Assembly (NCBI GenBank): GCA_963576565.1
Contig: OY755038.1
Location: forward strand, 142,018,558-142,082,557
Direction of reading: 5' to 3'
From: Aspidapion aeneum
Taxonomy: Eukaryota; Arthropoda; Insecta; Coleoptera; Brentidae
DNA length: 64,000 bases
Shown: piece by piece, positions 43,425 through 53,523 of the stretch
How positions within the stretch are numbered: position 1 is the first letter of the stretch
Layout: each line of letters begins with the position of its first letter
Position numbers and translations under genes: made by a program
Notes under the pieces: generated by a model
What the model was told of the DNA's origin: nothing
The model's input: the letters and a program-made list of their open reading frames with translations, nothing else
Database searches by the model: none

Positions 43425-43562
43425 GTGAAAATAAAGTTGCGTTCACGTAGCAGCGATGAAGATGAAGAAAAACAGTTCTGTGCAATGAAAACAATGAGAA
43501 CGGAAACCCCAAAAATAAAAAACTTTATTGAAAATGTGGTTTACCGATTTAACAACAAACAG
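43425..43562 (+). pseudogene. Harbinger transposase exon 1 remnant
   Basis: An open segment rich in charged residues (RSRSSDEDEEKQF) ends in YRFNNKQ immediately before a strong donor, CAG|GTAAGT (43563). The likely original ATG at 43421 is one base out of phase with the rest, so a frameshift has occurred near the start. It joins in phase 0 with exon 2 at 50993. Confidence 0.55.
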
Positions 43563-43649
43563 GTAAGTAGATTTGTATGGATCTGGTTGACTGGGGCCCT
43601 GGGGCTAATTTTCCGACAGTTGGGGTTTTCTGGCAGCTATGATTATAAG

Positions 43650-44409
43650 TGCTTCGTCCCGGCGTTTAGTTTTAAGATATAAAATTTAGAGACATTTATC
43701 TAAATTAGAATGCTTTTTATTTTCTTTTTTTTTGCTAGAGTTATGCTCAAACTTTATACTTAAAGTTACTTTTATTTCTTGGTTTAACCTAATTTAGTTA
43801 CTAAGATATGCCTTGCCTACAAAAAGGGTAAAAATTTGAATTTGCGCGGTGAATTATATGCTCAAGAATGCATTGACTTTACTTTATTATTTTTGCTTTT
43901 TCTACCTTGAGTATATCCATTTTCCATCCTTTTTTAATTTAAGTTTTCCCTAATTTTATACATACCTTTTTACTGCTGTATTGCTCATATATGGCAGTGC
44001 TCCAACGTCCGTCTTGCTATACGGAGCTTCATGCGAATATTTGGGGTACTCTCCATACCAGTGATATATATTGATCGCCAAGTGAAATCACATGCGTGCT
44101 TTTTTAAGACAGCGGTCGTGTATAAACATTTATGGATTGCTTTGAAGTGCTACTGCTACTACTTTGATTGGAATTATTTGGATTCGACTGTGCAGTTGTC
44201 CATGTACCAAGTTCCTTTCATCCAAGGGTAAGTCAAAGTGTTTTTGAGCTGCGTTTCTTTACATTTTTTACTTATTCCCTATGCTACTATTCCTAACTAA
44301 AAACACAAAAGTGTAACCTAAGAGTGGGAACTATTGGACTGGAGATCCCTATTGCTACAGTTCGGTTGGTTTGTTGACTTTTTCATGCGAAAGACGTCTC
44401 GACCGACCA
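43650..44409 (+). repeat. BEL/Pao 5' LTR
   Basis: 760 bp, essentially identical to 50206-50965. It contains GATATATATTGATC (44067) and CATATATGG (43989), possible TATA boxes. A donor-like AAGGGTAAGT at about 44226 could allow splicing of the leader. Confidence 0.95.
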
Positions 44410-44414
44410 TTTTT

Positions 44415-44433
44415 TGGTCCTTCGAGCCGGATT
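44415..44433 (+). other. BEL/Pao primer binding site, tRNA-Tyr type
   Basis: TGGTCCTTCGAGCCGGATT is the complement of the tRNA-Tyr 3' end with CCA (…AATCCGGCTCGAAGGACCA), as recalled from the tRNA family. It starts five bases after the LTR. Confidence 0.75.
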
Positions 44434-44936
44434 TCCCGTTCTGCGTAATAGGTGCTCTCAGAGTTGCATAATTGTGTTTGAAGTTAGGACTTTACTTTGC
44501 GTCTTTTTGAGACAAGGCATATCTTAGGTTTTACATTTTATCTACGGTGTGTCTATTGTACGTTGCACGTACCAACTTGCATTGCATTTTTTATTTGTGC
44601 AATATACAAATTGCATATAAATTTTGAAAAATTTATTTTTTTTTCAAAATTAAAATTATTGTGCTGTCGATGTATGTAAGGCTAGCGTTTCCTTGCGTAC
44701 CTACACAAATTCAGAAACTCTTATCAGTTGCTAAATTTTTTGTGCATATTTTTTAGCATTTATACTTTTTGCTAAAAACTTGCTGTTCTTTACTCAATAT
44801 TTGCTAAAAGCCGCTGGCCTTTTAATATTGCTTTGAATCTTGGTTTACGAGGGAATTTGAAAAGTAGTACGATATATTTTTTTAAATTTGCTTCCCTTAT
44901 TAACTATTGCTTTATTTTACACTTTAACCTTTTAAA
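44434..44936 (+). other. BEL/Pao untranslated leader
   Basis: About 500 bp, AT-rich, between the primer site and the ATG. No repeats or long ORF; probably contains packaging signals. Confidence 0.5.
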
Positions 44937-47900
44937 ATGGTAAACGATACCGAAAAAAAGGTAAGCTCGGCTAAGGCCTTGCGTCAGACTGCAATCAATC
45001 AGTTGAGTGTGCTTGAACACTATGCCAATCAGGCGAAAACAAATCCAGCTGCTCACACAAGGTTTAAAGTTAACTTTAAAAAACTTTCTTCTTGTTGTAA
45101 GAGCTTTGAAAAGCATCATAATGCTTTACTGATCTTGATTTCAGACGATTCTGAAGCTCTGGAAGCTCAGAATAAAATACAAAAAGATTTTTTGGATAGA
45201 TGCGTAGAGGTTGAGGCTTTGCACTATGATTTATTTGAGGTGGAGGCTGAAGAAATAAATCGAAGCCACAACGAGGTAAATAATCAAACAATTATTTTTC
45301 CGGAACCAGAATTTTCTCTTCCCAAGTTAAATGTCCCTCCTTTTTCGGGCGATGTTGAGGAGTTTCCAAGCTTTATTGAGATTTACAATGCGGTTGTACA
45401 TACGCGTAAAAGCTCGGACATTGAGAAGTTTAAATATTTACGTACGATTTTAAGAGGCCCTGCTTTAAATTTAATTAAAAATATACCTCTTGAAGGAAAT
45501 AATTATTTACTTTGCTACGATACGCTGATTTCCAGATATGACAATAAGCGCTTGCGTGCGGTTTCTTACTGGAAATCTATCGAAAACTCACCTCGGCTAT
45601 CCAATGATGACGTTTTAGAATTGCGAAAAATGCTAGATACGTTCAAGGAAAACCTTGATTGCTTAAAAAATATGGGATATGCGACCCATAGTTGGTGCTT
45701 TATTACTGCGAACATGCTTTTGGATCGATTAGATCCGGGAACGCGTAAGTTATTTGAACAAAATCACGCTTCTAATTTAATGCCAAAATACGAAGATATT
45801 TACAAATTTTTAGAGCAACATTGCACGTCTCTTGAATCTTTATCTTTGTCTATGAAACAAGATAATGTTCAAAACTCACGACCAGGGAACTTCTCGAGAT
45901 CCCCCCGTAATCCACGAAATAAAACAGTTTTACTTGCAAACAGACAGTCACAAAAAACTCCAAATTCCAAACAAAACACGTGTTTCTACTGCAAAGCAAA
46001 AAATACACATCTGATTTTTAGCTGTGAATCTTTTTTAGTGAAACCAATTCAAGAACGCATTGATTTTATTAGAAATAATAAGGGATGCACCAACTGCATG
46101 GCTAGTTTTCATCAAGTAAACTCGTGCACTTCACAAAAAAGATGTAGATTTTGTTTTTTAAATCACCACAGTCTTTTATGCCTAAAAAATAACTCCCCAG
46201 CTTCGGTGATTGCTTCTTCTTCTGTGACGTCTAGTGGATCACAAACTAACCCCGTAGAAAATCAAATTACTGAAAATAAATCTATTCACGCGGGTACTGT
46301 GCTTGGCGACTATGACACGTTGCTTTGCACTGCTTTGCTGCACATCCGTGATGCATACGGAAATTGGCACGAAGTACGCGCCATCTTGGATAATGGCGCC
46401 ATGTGCTCCTTTATAACGAAAAAATGTGCGAATGCACTCGGACTTCCTAAATCCAACATTTCGCTTAATGTAAACGGTTTAGGAGATATGTTTACTACGG
46501 TGCGCCATGCGGTGCATTGTAAAATTGCTGCTATCGATAATAAATCGAAAATTTTTAGTCTAGAACCTGTATTAATAGACCAAGTTTGCGATAAAATGCC
46601 AAGTGTATCTTTTAAGCAAAATTCTTTGCACTACTTAACTGGTCTAAAATTAGCTGATCCCAGTTGGTATAATCAAGCTGGAATTCAGCTTCTTATTGGC
46701 GCGGACCTTTATGGATCACTTTTAGAAGAAGGTAGACTTTATTTCGGTCCAGACACCCCCTCTTGTATTAATACAGTCTTCGGATGGACTTTGCTCGGAA
46801 AAATGCCTCTGCAAAATGCTGCTTTTGCATCAAAAAGTATTTCTACTTTTATGGCAACTATTTCCACTCCTGATTTAAATAATACCTTGCAAAAATTCTG
46901 GGAGTTGGAAGAGGTTCCTACGGTGGAGAAAAATTCACCTTCAGATATTTTTTGCGAAAAATATTTTGAAAAAACTACTATACGCGATGTGGACGTTTCG
47001 TTGCCTTTTAAAATCAATCCCGTTGATTTCGGCGATACCCGAACCCTTGCTTTGCGTCGGTTGTACTCGCTTGAAAAACGTTTACTAAATGATAAAAAAT
47101 TATTTACTTCTTACTCACAAGTAATGCAAGAATACTTGGATATGGGTCACATGCGTGCAGTTTCACCCCCTAATAACTCAGAAATTCATGAATATTTTTA
47201 TATTGCTCACCATGCGGTTATAAAAGAAAGCTCGAGTAGCACGCCTGTTCGTCTTGTCTTTGACGCATCGAGTCATTCTTTAAATAAGCCTAGCCTAAAT
47301 CAAGCCCTTCACACGGGTTCTAAACTACAAGGAGATTTAGTTAAAATTTTGCTTAATTTTCGGCTACATAAATATTGTTTTGTTAGCGATATTTCTAAAA
47401 TGTACAGAATGCTAAATGTGGAGGAAAATCAACATAAATACCAACGAATTTTATGGCGTTTTAATTCTGAAGAATCGGTGCAAGATTACGAATTAAAAAC
47501 TTTGACTTTCGGGGTAAACTGTTCTCCATATTTAGCAATTCGAACCTTGCTTAAATTAGCCGATGATTATCAAGACTTACCGTTGGCTTCTGCGATTTTA
47601 AAGGACAGCGTCTATATAGACGACTGCGTAGTAAGTTGCAATGATTTTGATCAAATCATGCTTATGAAAAATCAATTAATTGAGTTATTAGGGCGAGGTG
47701 GATTTGAACTGAAAAAATGGGCATCAAACGAACCCAAATTGCTTGCAGACTTGCCTGCAACCCACATACAAACCAAAGACTTTTCTTTGGATCGAGAGGA
47801 TGCAAACTCTCTAAAAATTTTAGGCTTGAGGTGGAACCCTCAAAGTGATAACTTTTTTTATTCTTTTAATTATAATACAAAAATTTGCACTAAGCGTAAT

Positions 47901-50162
47901 TTGCTTAGTACCCTTGCGAAATGCTTTGACCCTTTAGGTTTTCTTACACCGGTTACGTTTTTTGCAAAAAATTTAATCCAGTACTTATGGTTTATAAAGT
48001 TAGATTGGGATCAGTTAGCACCCCCGGAAATAATTTCCAAGTGGAAAAAATTCGAGGAAGAACTCAAATTATTTTCTGATTTTTATATCCCAAGAATGAT
48101 TGATCTCTCTAATTTTCAATTTTGTCAAATTGTTGGATTTAGCGATGCATCCGAGCGCGGTATGTGTGCGGCGGTTTATTTTCGTATTGTTTATCAAAAC
48201 GGAGATATTAAAACGTATTTTGTGTGCGCAAAATCGAAAGTCGCTCCCATAAAAAGAATCAGTATTCCCCGTTTGGAGCTCTGTGCGGCAGTTTTGCTAG
48301 CTAAACTCATTCAATTTATTCAAAATACTTTTGCTAATAAAATTGCTTTTCAAAATACTATTGCTTTTACGGATAGTATGGTAGCGCTCTCTTGGATCAA
48401 AGGATCACCACATGCGTGGCGCACTTTTGTATCCAACCGAGTCACATACATACAAGAAAAAATTCAGCCTTGCGATTGGAACCATGTTCCTTCTGAATTA
48501 AATGCCGCGGACCCCGGGTCACGTGGTCTATTGCCTGCAGATTTAATTAATTGTTCCCTTTGGTGGCAAGGACCCGAGTTCCTTTGTAAGCCACGAGAGA
48601 CATGGGATTTTACTAAAAATAATATTACAACACCCAAAGAAGCTCTGGAAGAGGAGCGAAAATTGGTGTTTGCTGCAACAATTGAACCAAATTTTTTGGA
48701 TTGTCTGCTTAACAAATTTTCAAATTTTTTGCGTTTAATTAGACTTGTTGCTTTTATACTACGTTTTATTCACAATCTTCGCGCGCGTAAATTTAATAAT
48801 GAGAAAATTATTATTAATTCTACGTGGTTAATACAATATGAGTTACAAAATGCAATATTTGTGCTTATAAAACACGTGCAAAATAAATGTTTTCAAAACG
48901 AGATTTCTTTACTTGTCGATAATAAACCGTTGCCAAAGGTTTTTAGAAAATTAAATCCGTTTTTGGATCAAAATGATATTTTACGCATTGGCGGAAGATT
49001 ATGCAATTCGGAATTAGATTATGACAAAAAATTTCCTATACTTTTACCCGGTGATTCTCAATTTACAAAGTTATTGATTGCGCATACTCACGAGAAACAT
49101 ATGCATACCGGCATAAACACGACTTTATTTTTACTTTTTCAAAATTATTGGATTTTTGCAGCTAAAAGGCATATAAGAAAAATAATTTCGCGTTGTTCTA
49201 CATGCTGGCGCACGCGCCCCAGTAATTATCAACCCCCTGTTGGTAATTTGCCAAAATTTCGCGTTTCACAAGCAAAAGCTTTTCAACACGTTGGCGTTGA
49301 TCTTACGGGAAGTTTTGCTATTACAATGAGCCGCATGCGCGGTGCAAAACGACTTAAGGCTTATGTCGTTCTATTTATTTGCGGTTGTACGAAGACGGTA
49401 CACTTAGAAATTGTGTCAGACTTATCAGCAGACGCTTTTATGGCAGCGTTCCGACGTTTTATGGCCAGAAGAGGACGCGTGGAAGTAGTCTACTCGGATA
49501 ACGCGTCGAATTTTACGCTTTCTGCTAAAATGCTTAACGAGATGTTTGCTGAAGTTGCTAATCGCGAATCAATTCGTTGGCACTTCAACCCTCCATCCGC
49601 ACCCCACATGGGCGGTTTGTGGGAAAGTAACATCAAAAGTGCAAAGTCTCATTTACTACGAGTAATTGGAGAACAGGTGCTTACTTTTGAGGAGCTTTAT
49701 ACTGTGGTTACTCAAGTAGAAGCTATCCTCAACTCTAGGCCTTTGTGTCCAGTCAGCACAGATCCAAATGATTTGACTGCACTGACGCCCGGTCATTTCC
49801 TTAGCCTGGAACCACTTACGACTGTTCCAGACCTCGATTTTGACCAAGTGCCTTTAAATAGGCTTTCTCGGTGGCAGTTGCTGCAAAAACTGCATCGCGA
49901 TTTTTGGCGTAGATGGCACAGAGATTACTTACATACATTGCAACAGCACGCTAAAGTGAATCAAGACAAAATTGATCCCATTGCGATTGATACGATGGTT
50001 TTGATCAAAGATGATCAAACCACTCCCTTAAATTGGGTATTGGGACGAGTAGTAGGATTGCACCCTGGTACTGATAATGTAGTAAGAGTTGCTACAGTTA
50101 AAACCTCCAAAGGTTTATTCAAGAGGCCTTTGGTGAAATTGTGCCCTCTCCCTAATGCTTAG
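44937..50162 (+). CDS. gag-pol: BEL/Pao Gag-Pol polyprotein
   Basis: 1741 codons from ATG to TAG without interruption. An N-terminal helical region is followed by a Gag-like DUF1759-type domain (LPKLNVPPFSGDVEEF, residues about 130-330) and three Cys/His clusters (CFYCKAKNTH…, CTNCMASFHQ, CRFCFLNHH, about 346-420). The A17-type aspartic protease has its aspartate at 485 in LDNGAMCSF, where serine is usual after the aspartate. Reverse transcriptase has YIDD at 893-896; RNase H begins near 1060 (GFSDASERGM). Integrase has a zinc head (HTHEKHMHTG, CSTC) and acidic residues D1455, D1521 and E1563. A DUF5641-type C-terminus (TPGHFLSLEPL, WVLGRVVGLHPGTDN) ends the protein. All expected BEL modules are present and no env is seen. 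Expected to form particles, copy the RNA and insert cDNA. Confidence 0.97.
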   Translation: MVNDTEKKVSSAKALRQTAINQLSVLEHYANQAKTNPAAHTRFKVNFKKLSSCCKSFEKHHNALLILISDDSEALEAQNKIQKDFLDRCVEVEALHYDLFEVEAEEINRSHNEVNNQTIIFPEPEFSLPKLNVPPFSGDVEEFPSFIEIYNAVVHTRKSSDIEKFKYLRTILRGPALNLIKNIPLEGNNYLLCYDTLISRYDNKRLRAVSYWKSIENSPRLSNDDVLELRKMLDTFKENLDCLKNMGYATHSWCFITANMLLDRLDPGTRKLFEQNHASNLMPKYEDIYKFLEQHCTSLESLSLSMKQDNVQNSRPGNFSRSPRNPRNKTVLLANRQSQKTPNSKQNTCFYCKAKNTHLIFSCESFLVKPIQERIDFIRNNKGCTNCMASFHQVNSCTSQKRCRFCFLNHHSLLCLKNNSPASVIASSSVTSSGSQTNPVENQITENKSIHAGTVLGDYDTLLCTALLHIRDAYGNWHEVRAILDNGAMCSFITKKCANALGLPKSNISLNVNGLGDMFTTVRHAVHCKIAAIDNKSKIFSLEPVLIDQVCDKMPSVSFKQNSLHYLTGLKLADPSWYNQAGIQLLIGADLYGSLLEEGRLYFGPDTPSCINTVFGWTLLGKMPLQNAAFASKSISTFMATISTPDLNNTLQKFWELEEVPTVEKNSPSDIFCEKYFEKTTIRDVDVSLPFKINPVDFGDTRTLALRRLYSLEKRLLNDKKLFTSYSQVMQEYLDMGHMRAVSPPNNSEIHEYFYIAHHAVIKESSSSTPVRLVFDASSHSLNKPSLNQALHTGSKLQGDLVKILLNFRLHKYCFVSDISKMYRMLNVEENQHKYQRILWRFNSEESVQDYELKTLTFGVNCSPYLAIRTLLKLADDYQDLPLASAILKDSVYIDDCVVSCNDFDQIMLMKNQLIELLGRGGFELKKWASNEPKLLADLPATHIQTKDFSLDREDANSLKILGLRWNPQSDNFFYSFNYNTKICTKRNLLSTLAKCFDPLGFLTPVTFFAKNLIQYLWFIKLDWDQLAPPEIISKWKKFEEELKLFSDFYIPRMIDLSNFQFCQIVGFSDASERGMCAAVYFRIVYQNGDIKTYFVCAKSKVAPIKRISIPRLELCAAVLLAKLIQFIQNTFANKIAFQNTIAFTDSMVALSWIKGSPHAWRTFVSNRVTYIQEKIQPCDWNHVPSELNAADPGSRGLLPADLINCSLWWQGPEFLCKPRETWDFTKNNITTPKEALEEERKLVFAATIEPNFLDCLLNKFSNFLRLIRLVAFILRFIHNLRARKFNNEKIIINSTWLIQYELQNAIFVLIKHVQNKCFQNEISLLVDNKPLPKVFRKLNPFLDQNDILRIGGRLCNSELDYDKKFPILLPGDSQFTKLLIAHTHEKHMHTGINTTLFLLFQNYWIFAAKRHIRKIISRCSTCWRTRPSNYQPPVGNLPKFRVSQAKAFQHVGVDLTGSFAITMSRMRGAKRLKAYVVLFICGCTKTVHLEIVSDLSADAFMAAFRRFMARRGRVEVVYSDNASNFTLSAKMLNEMFAEVANRESIRWHFNPPSAPHMGGLWESNIKSAKSHLLRVIGEQVLTFEELYTVVTQVEAILNSRPLCPVSTDPNDLTALTPGHFLSLEPLTTVPDLDFDQVPLNRLSRWQLLQKLHRDFWRRWHRDYLHTLQQHAKVNQDKIDPIAIDTMVLIKDDQTTPLNWVLGRVVGLHPGTDNVVRVATVKTSKGLFKRPLVKLCPLPNA

Positions 50163-50192
50163 TTCAGAAAATACCATGCCCTGGGTATTTTC

Positions 50193-50205
50193 AGGGGGGC
50201 CGGAA
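50193..50205 (+). other. BEL/Pao polypurine tract
   Basis: AGGGGGGCCGGAA abuts the 3' LTR; the run of six G fits plus-strand priming. Confidence 0.75.
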
Positions 50206-50965
50206 TGCTTCGTCCCGGCGTTTAGTTTTAAGATATAAAATTTAGAGACATTTATCTAAATTAGAATACTTTTTATTTTCTTTTTTTTTGCTAGAGTTAT
50301 GCTCAAACTTTATACTTAAAGTTACTTTTATTTCTTGGTTTAACCTAATTTAGTTACTAAGATATGCCTTGCCTACAAAAAGGGTAAAAATTTGAATTTG
50401 CGCGGTGAATTATATGCTCAAGAATGCATTGACTTTACTTTATTATTTTTGCTTTTTCTACCTTGAGTATATCCATTTTCCATCCTTTTTTAATTTAAGT
50501 TTTCCCTAATTTTATACATACCTTTTTACTGCTGTATTGCTCATATATGGCAGTGCTCCAACGTCCGTCTTGCTATACGGAGCTTCATGCGAATATTTGG
50601 GGTACTCTCCATACCAGTGATATATATTGATCGCCAAGTGAAATCACATGCGTGCTTTTTTAAGACAGCGGTCGTGTATAAACATTTATGGATTGCTTTG
50701 AAGTGCTACTGCTACTACTTTGATTGGAATTATTTGGATTCGACTGTGCAGTTGTCCATGTACCAAGTTCCTTTCATCCAAGGGTAAGTCAAAGTGTTTT
50801 TGAGCTGCGTTTCTTTACATTTTTTACTTATTCCCTATGCTACTATTCCTAACTAAAAACACAAAAGTGTAACCTAAGAGTGGGAACTATTGGACTGGAG
50901 ATCCCTATTGCTACAGTTCGGTTGGTTTGTTGACTTTTTCATGCGAAAGACGTCTCGACCGACCA
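50206..50965 (+). repeat. BEL/Pao 3' LTR
   Basis: 760 bp; one base differs from the 5' copy (AGAATACT here, AGAATGCT at about 43710). Followed by target copy ATAAG. Confidence 0.95.
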
Positions 50966-50992
50966 ATAAGTAAAAATAAATGTATTTTTTAG

Positions 50993-51132
50993 TTCAAGAA
51001 ACACTTTCGGCTCGAGATGAGCACTGCAGAATTCCTCATAAATAAATTCAAGTTGCCTCAATTTTGTCCAAAAAAAGAACAGAGGGGACGAAACCCCATT
51101 AGCGCTGAGGCACATGTCTTGCCATTTTTATG
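50993..51132 (+). pseudogene. Harbinger transposase exon 2 remnant
   Basis: A TGTATTTTTTAG acceptor precedes an open segment encoding FKKHFRLEMSTAEFLINKF and, after RGRNPISAEAHV, LPFLW before an ATG|GTATGT donor. The order HFR-x-S…F…L…I(S/P)…E…FLWY is that of HARBI1-like transposases. No later exon with the DDE residues is found before the right terminal repeat, so the element was internally deleted. Confidence 0.55.
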
Positions 51133-52019
51133 GTATGTTAAAACACCCTTACGCTTAGCTGTTAGGTTAGGTTATGTTCTTGTTGAATGGAAATTTGTTC
51201 AAAAATATTTTCTTCAAAAACTTTTTTGAGCAATTTTCCTTATGAAAAAAAAATGACTTTCAAAGAAAATGTTTTTGAACAAAAAAATTTTAATAAAATG
51301 TTTTCAAACAATTTTTTGTTTGAAGGAAATGTTTTTAAATAATTTTCCTTTTCAAGAAAATGTTATTGAAGTATTAATATTACTTTCGAACAAATGGATT
51401 TTGAACAACATGTTTTTGACCAAATTCTGCAAGGCAGGAAAGTTAGGTTTAGTTGAAAGAAACTTGTGAAATATTATATATGTATACAAGGTGTTTCGAA
51501 TACTTATGTTCAAATTTTGGGAGCATAAAGTACACTTCTGGTTAGGGTTTTTTGAAAAACAAGCGCGAAATATAGATAACTACTCTATCTGTTGGTATAC
51601 GAGCACAAGCCTGCATTCAACAAGGAGGTGGGCATTTTTAAAATATTCTTATTAACTTTTTTTAAATAAAATCATTATTTATTTATTTGACGAATTTTAT
51701 TTATCTTAGGATAATATTTATCGGCGTGTAACTTTGAAACAAATAAAAATGGATATCGTCGTTGGCCTGATAAAACTACAGGTTGTGTGACATTTTTTTC
51801 AAAAATGAGATTTTTGCATAATCAATTTGCCCTATTCATAATGGATATACTATAAAAAATTATTTGCAAGAAAATGTTATATTAACGTTGCTTAAAGCAA
51901 GAATAAAAAAGAAGTTCTACAGCTCATAATGGCACACCACACTAAGGTCACTATATCACGATGTTAGGAACTTCGTGATATAGTGACCTTATACCACACG
52001 AGTGCGATTTTTCATTTTC
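51133..52019 (+). other. Harbinger interior without recognisable exons; contains a 19-bp hairpin
   Basis: AT-rich, with repeated TTTTTGAACAA/TTTTCCTT segments (51230-51430). A perfect inverted repeat of 19 bp (51943-51961 and 51973-51991, core GGTCACTATATCACGA) with an 11-base loop lies just inside the right terminal repeat. No coding. Confidence 0.5.
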
Positions 52020-52118
52020 CGCGTGTTCCATTGAAACTGCACTCGGTGCAAACACCACCGTTTCAGTGTCAGTGCACCACCAGTGCTGCACTCATTTTCC
52101 CAATGGAATACGGCATTA

Positions 52119-52235
52119 GTTTGCATTTCTTTCCCTTGGCACGACGGGGGTGAAAGTGTCATACGGAAATTGGCAACACGAACAGCGCCTCCTCATGGAC
52201 ATAAGGAATAATTGGAACTAAACATAATGACATTT
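52119..52235 (+). repeat. Copy of the dispersed repeat that flanks 18322-20777 (empty site)
   Basis: GGGTGAAAGTGTCATACGGAAA, then TTGGCAACACGAAC and AAGGAATAATTGGAACTAAA, match the two flanks of the element at 18322-20777 joined without an insert. Confidence 0.75.
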
Positions 52236-52927
52236 GACGTTTGATTGGCATTACGTTCTGTGCTATGATGCCTGGTCCACAAGTCCCGTCTTCAGGCTCA
52301 CTTCTATTTCCCCTTTCTCTAAAGGAATAGAAATAAGCTGGAAGAAGCGAACTGTGGATGAGTCATGAACGCATGGTCCCTGGTGGTACAGCTGATTTTT
52401 GTAAACATGATATCTCTGTAATGAACAAGTAATATTGTTGGAATTTTTTGAAATCCAAGACCATTTTCAAACTGTTTTTTAGCAAATCCTTATAAAATAT
52501 AATTTTCTAGACATATTGCCGTTATTTTTTTTTTAGCCCGCTTTAGTGTTTATTACACAAAACTTAAAATATAAGTCAAACTGAATGTGATCGTTTAGCA
52601 TCAAACGTAAACCGAGGACTTGGGAAATAAACAAAGATGTAGGTCAACGGATTACTTACTAGAAGCTGAAAAGAACAAATTATTTTCTTCGAATTTTAAT
52701 CTTGGTGTAAAGAAGAATGAAGCGGGCTAAAAAAAATAACGACTGGTATGTCCCCAAAAAAATTATATTATAAGAATATACTAAAAAACAGTAGGGAGGT
52801 CTTAGTTTTCAAAAAATGCAAAAAATATTAGTTGTTCATATCATATCTAACTTTTGTTTACTTAAGTCAGCTGGACCGGCTTGGACGCTCCTTGACGGCT
52901 TTGACGTTTGAATGTCATTTATTTCTG
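52236..52927. mobile_element. Foldback MITE, copy 2
   Basis: Parallel to 30965-31625: TGGTGGTACAGCTGATTTTT, the central GATCGTTTAGCATCAAACGT, and GTTTACTTAAGTCAGCTGGA. Arms inverted at about 52385-52500 and 52760-52880. No ORF. Confidence 0.7.
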
Positions 52928-53201
52928 GCTCGCGTTTCTGGCAGTCAGCTTCCGAATTTTTCTAATTTAAAAAAAAAAGGCGAAAAACTGTGAAAAACAG
53001 GAGAGTATAAGCTTTTTTTAAAGCTAGTTGGGCATCTTAATAATCAGCATATTTTTTTGTCTGTTTTAGTGGTAAAAAACGATCAGGGTCAGCAACCTCA
53101 AACCCGTAAGTTTTTTGATTTTTTTTTCATTTACTGCTGGTATAATGAGGTTTTCGGTGTTTTTTGTCTTATGTTATGTTAGATTAATAACCCTTAAGGC
53201 C
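52928..53201. other. Unassigned spacer
   Basis: AT-rich sequence with T-runs. No gene or repeat recognised. Confidence 0.45.
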
Positions 53202-53415
53202 CTGGTATATCCAAAGTGTGGTATATCTAGGCCGTGGTATATCCAGCCCTGGATATATGTAGCCTTCAATATATCCAGTCCCTGGTAAATTCTGGCCCCA
53301 ATATACCCAGCCCTGGATATACATATCTTTCACGATATCCAGCTCTTAATATACCCAGCCCCCAGTATATCCAGCCCTTGGTATATCCAGGCCCCAGTAT
53401 ATCTAGCCCCCTATA
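53202..53415 (+). repeat. Short-period minisatellite (about 16-18 bp)
   Basis: Degenerate units of the type CCAGCCCTGGTATAT repeat about a dozen times. Long minus-strand frames across it are repeat translations. Confidence 0.75.
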
Positions 53416-53523
53416 TAACATGACATTGCTCTTGTTTTTTCGTAAATAATTTGATGGCAAAATTAAACTAAAGTTAACCAGGGTCCAATACATCCCTGCC
53501 CCCTTGAACCTCATATATAAATT

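Larger units (their letters stand above)
43650..50965 (+). mobile_element. BEL/Pao LTR retrotransposon, apparently intact
   Basis: A 7.3-kb element with 760-bp LTRs starting TGCTTCG and ending GACCGACCA, target duplication ATAAG (43645-43649 and 50966-50970), a tRNA-Tyr-type primer site, purine tract AGGGGGGCCGGAA, and one uninterrupted 1741-codon ORF. I see a single difference between the LTRs, so insertion is very recent on the scale of this window. It lies in intron 1 of the Harbinger remnant. Confidence 0.97.
43193..52115 (+). mobile_element. PIF/Harbinger-type DNA transposon remnant, interrupted by BEL/Pao
   Basis: Inverted ends TGCCGTATTCCATTGGGG… (left) and …CCAATGGAATACGGCA (right), about 70-80 bp, are flanked by TTA on both sides (43190-43192 and 52116-52118), the target hallmark of PIF/Harbinger. 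Without the BEL element it is about 1.6 kb and retains only the start of a spliced transposase gene; the DDE catalytic part is missing. Flanking host sequence joins smoothly across the TTA. Confidence 0.8.

Noticed and set aside
44031..44231. 66-codon frame present identically in both BEL LTRs (also 50587-50787)
   Set aside because: Present twice only because the LTRs are duplicates; no homology and LTRs are normally non-coding.
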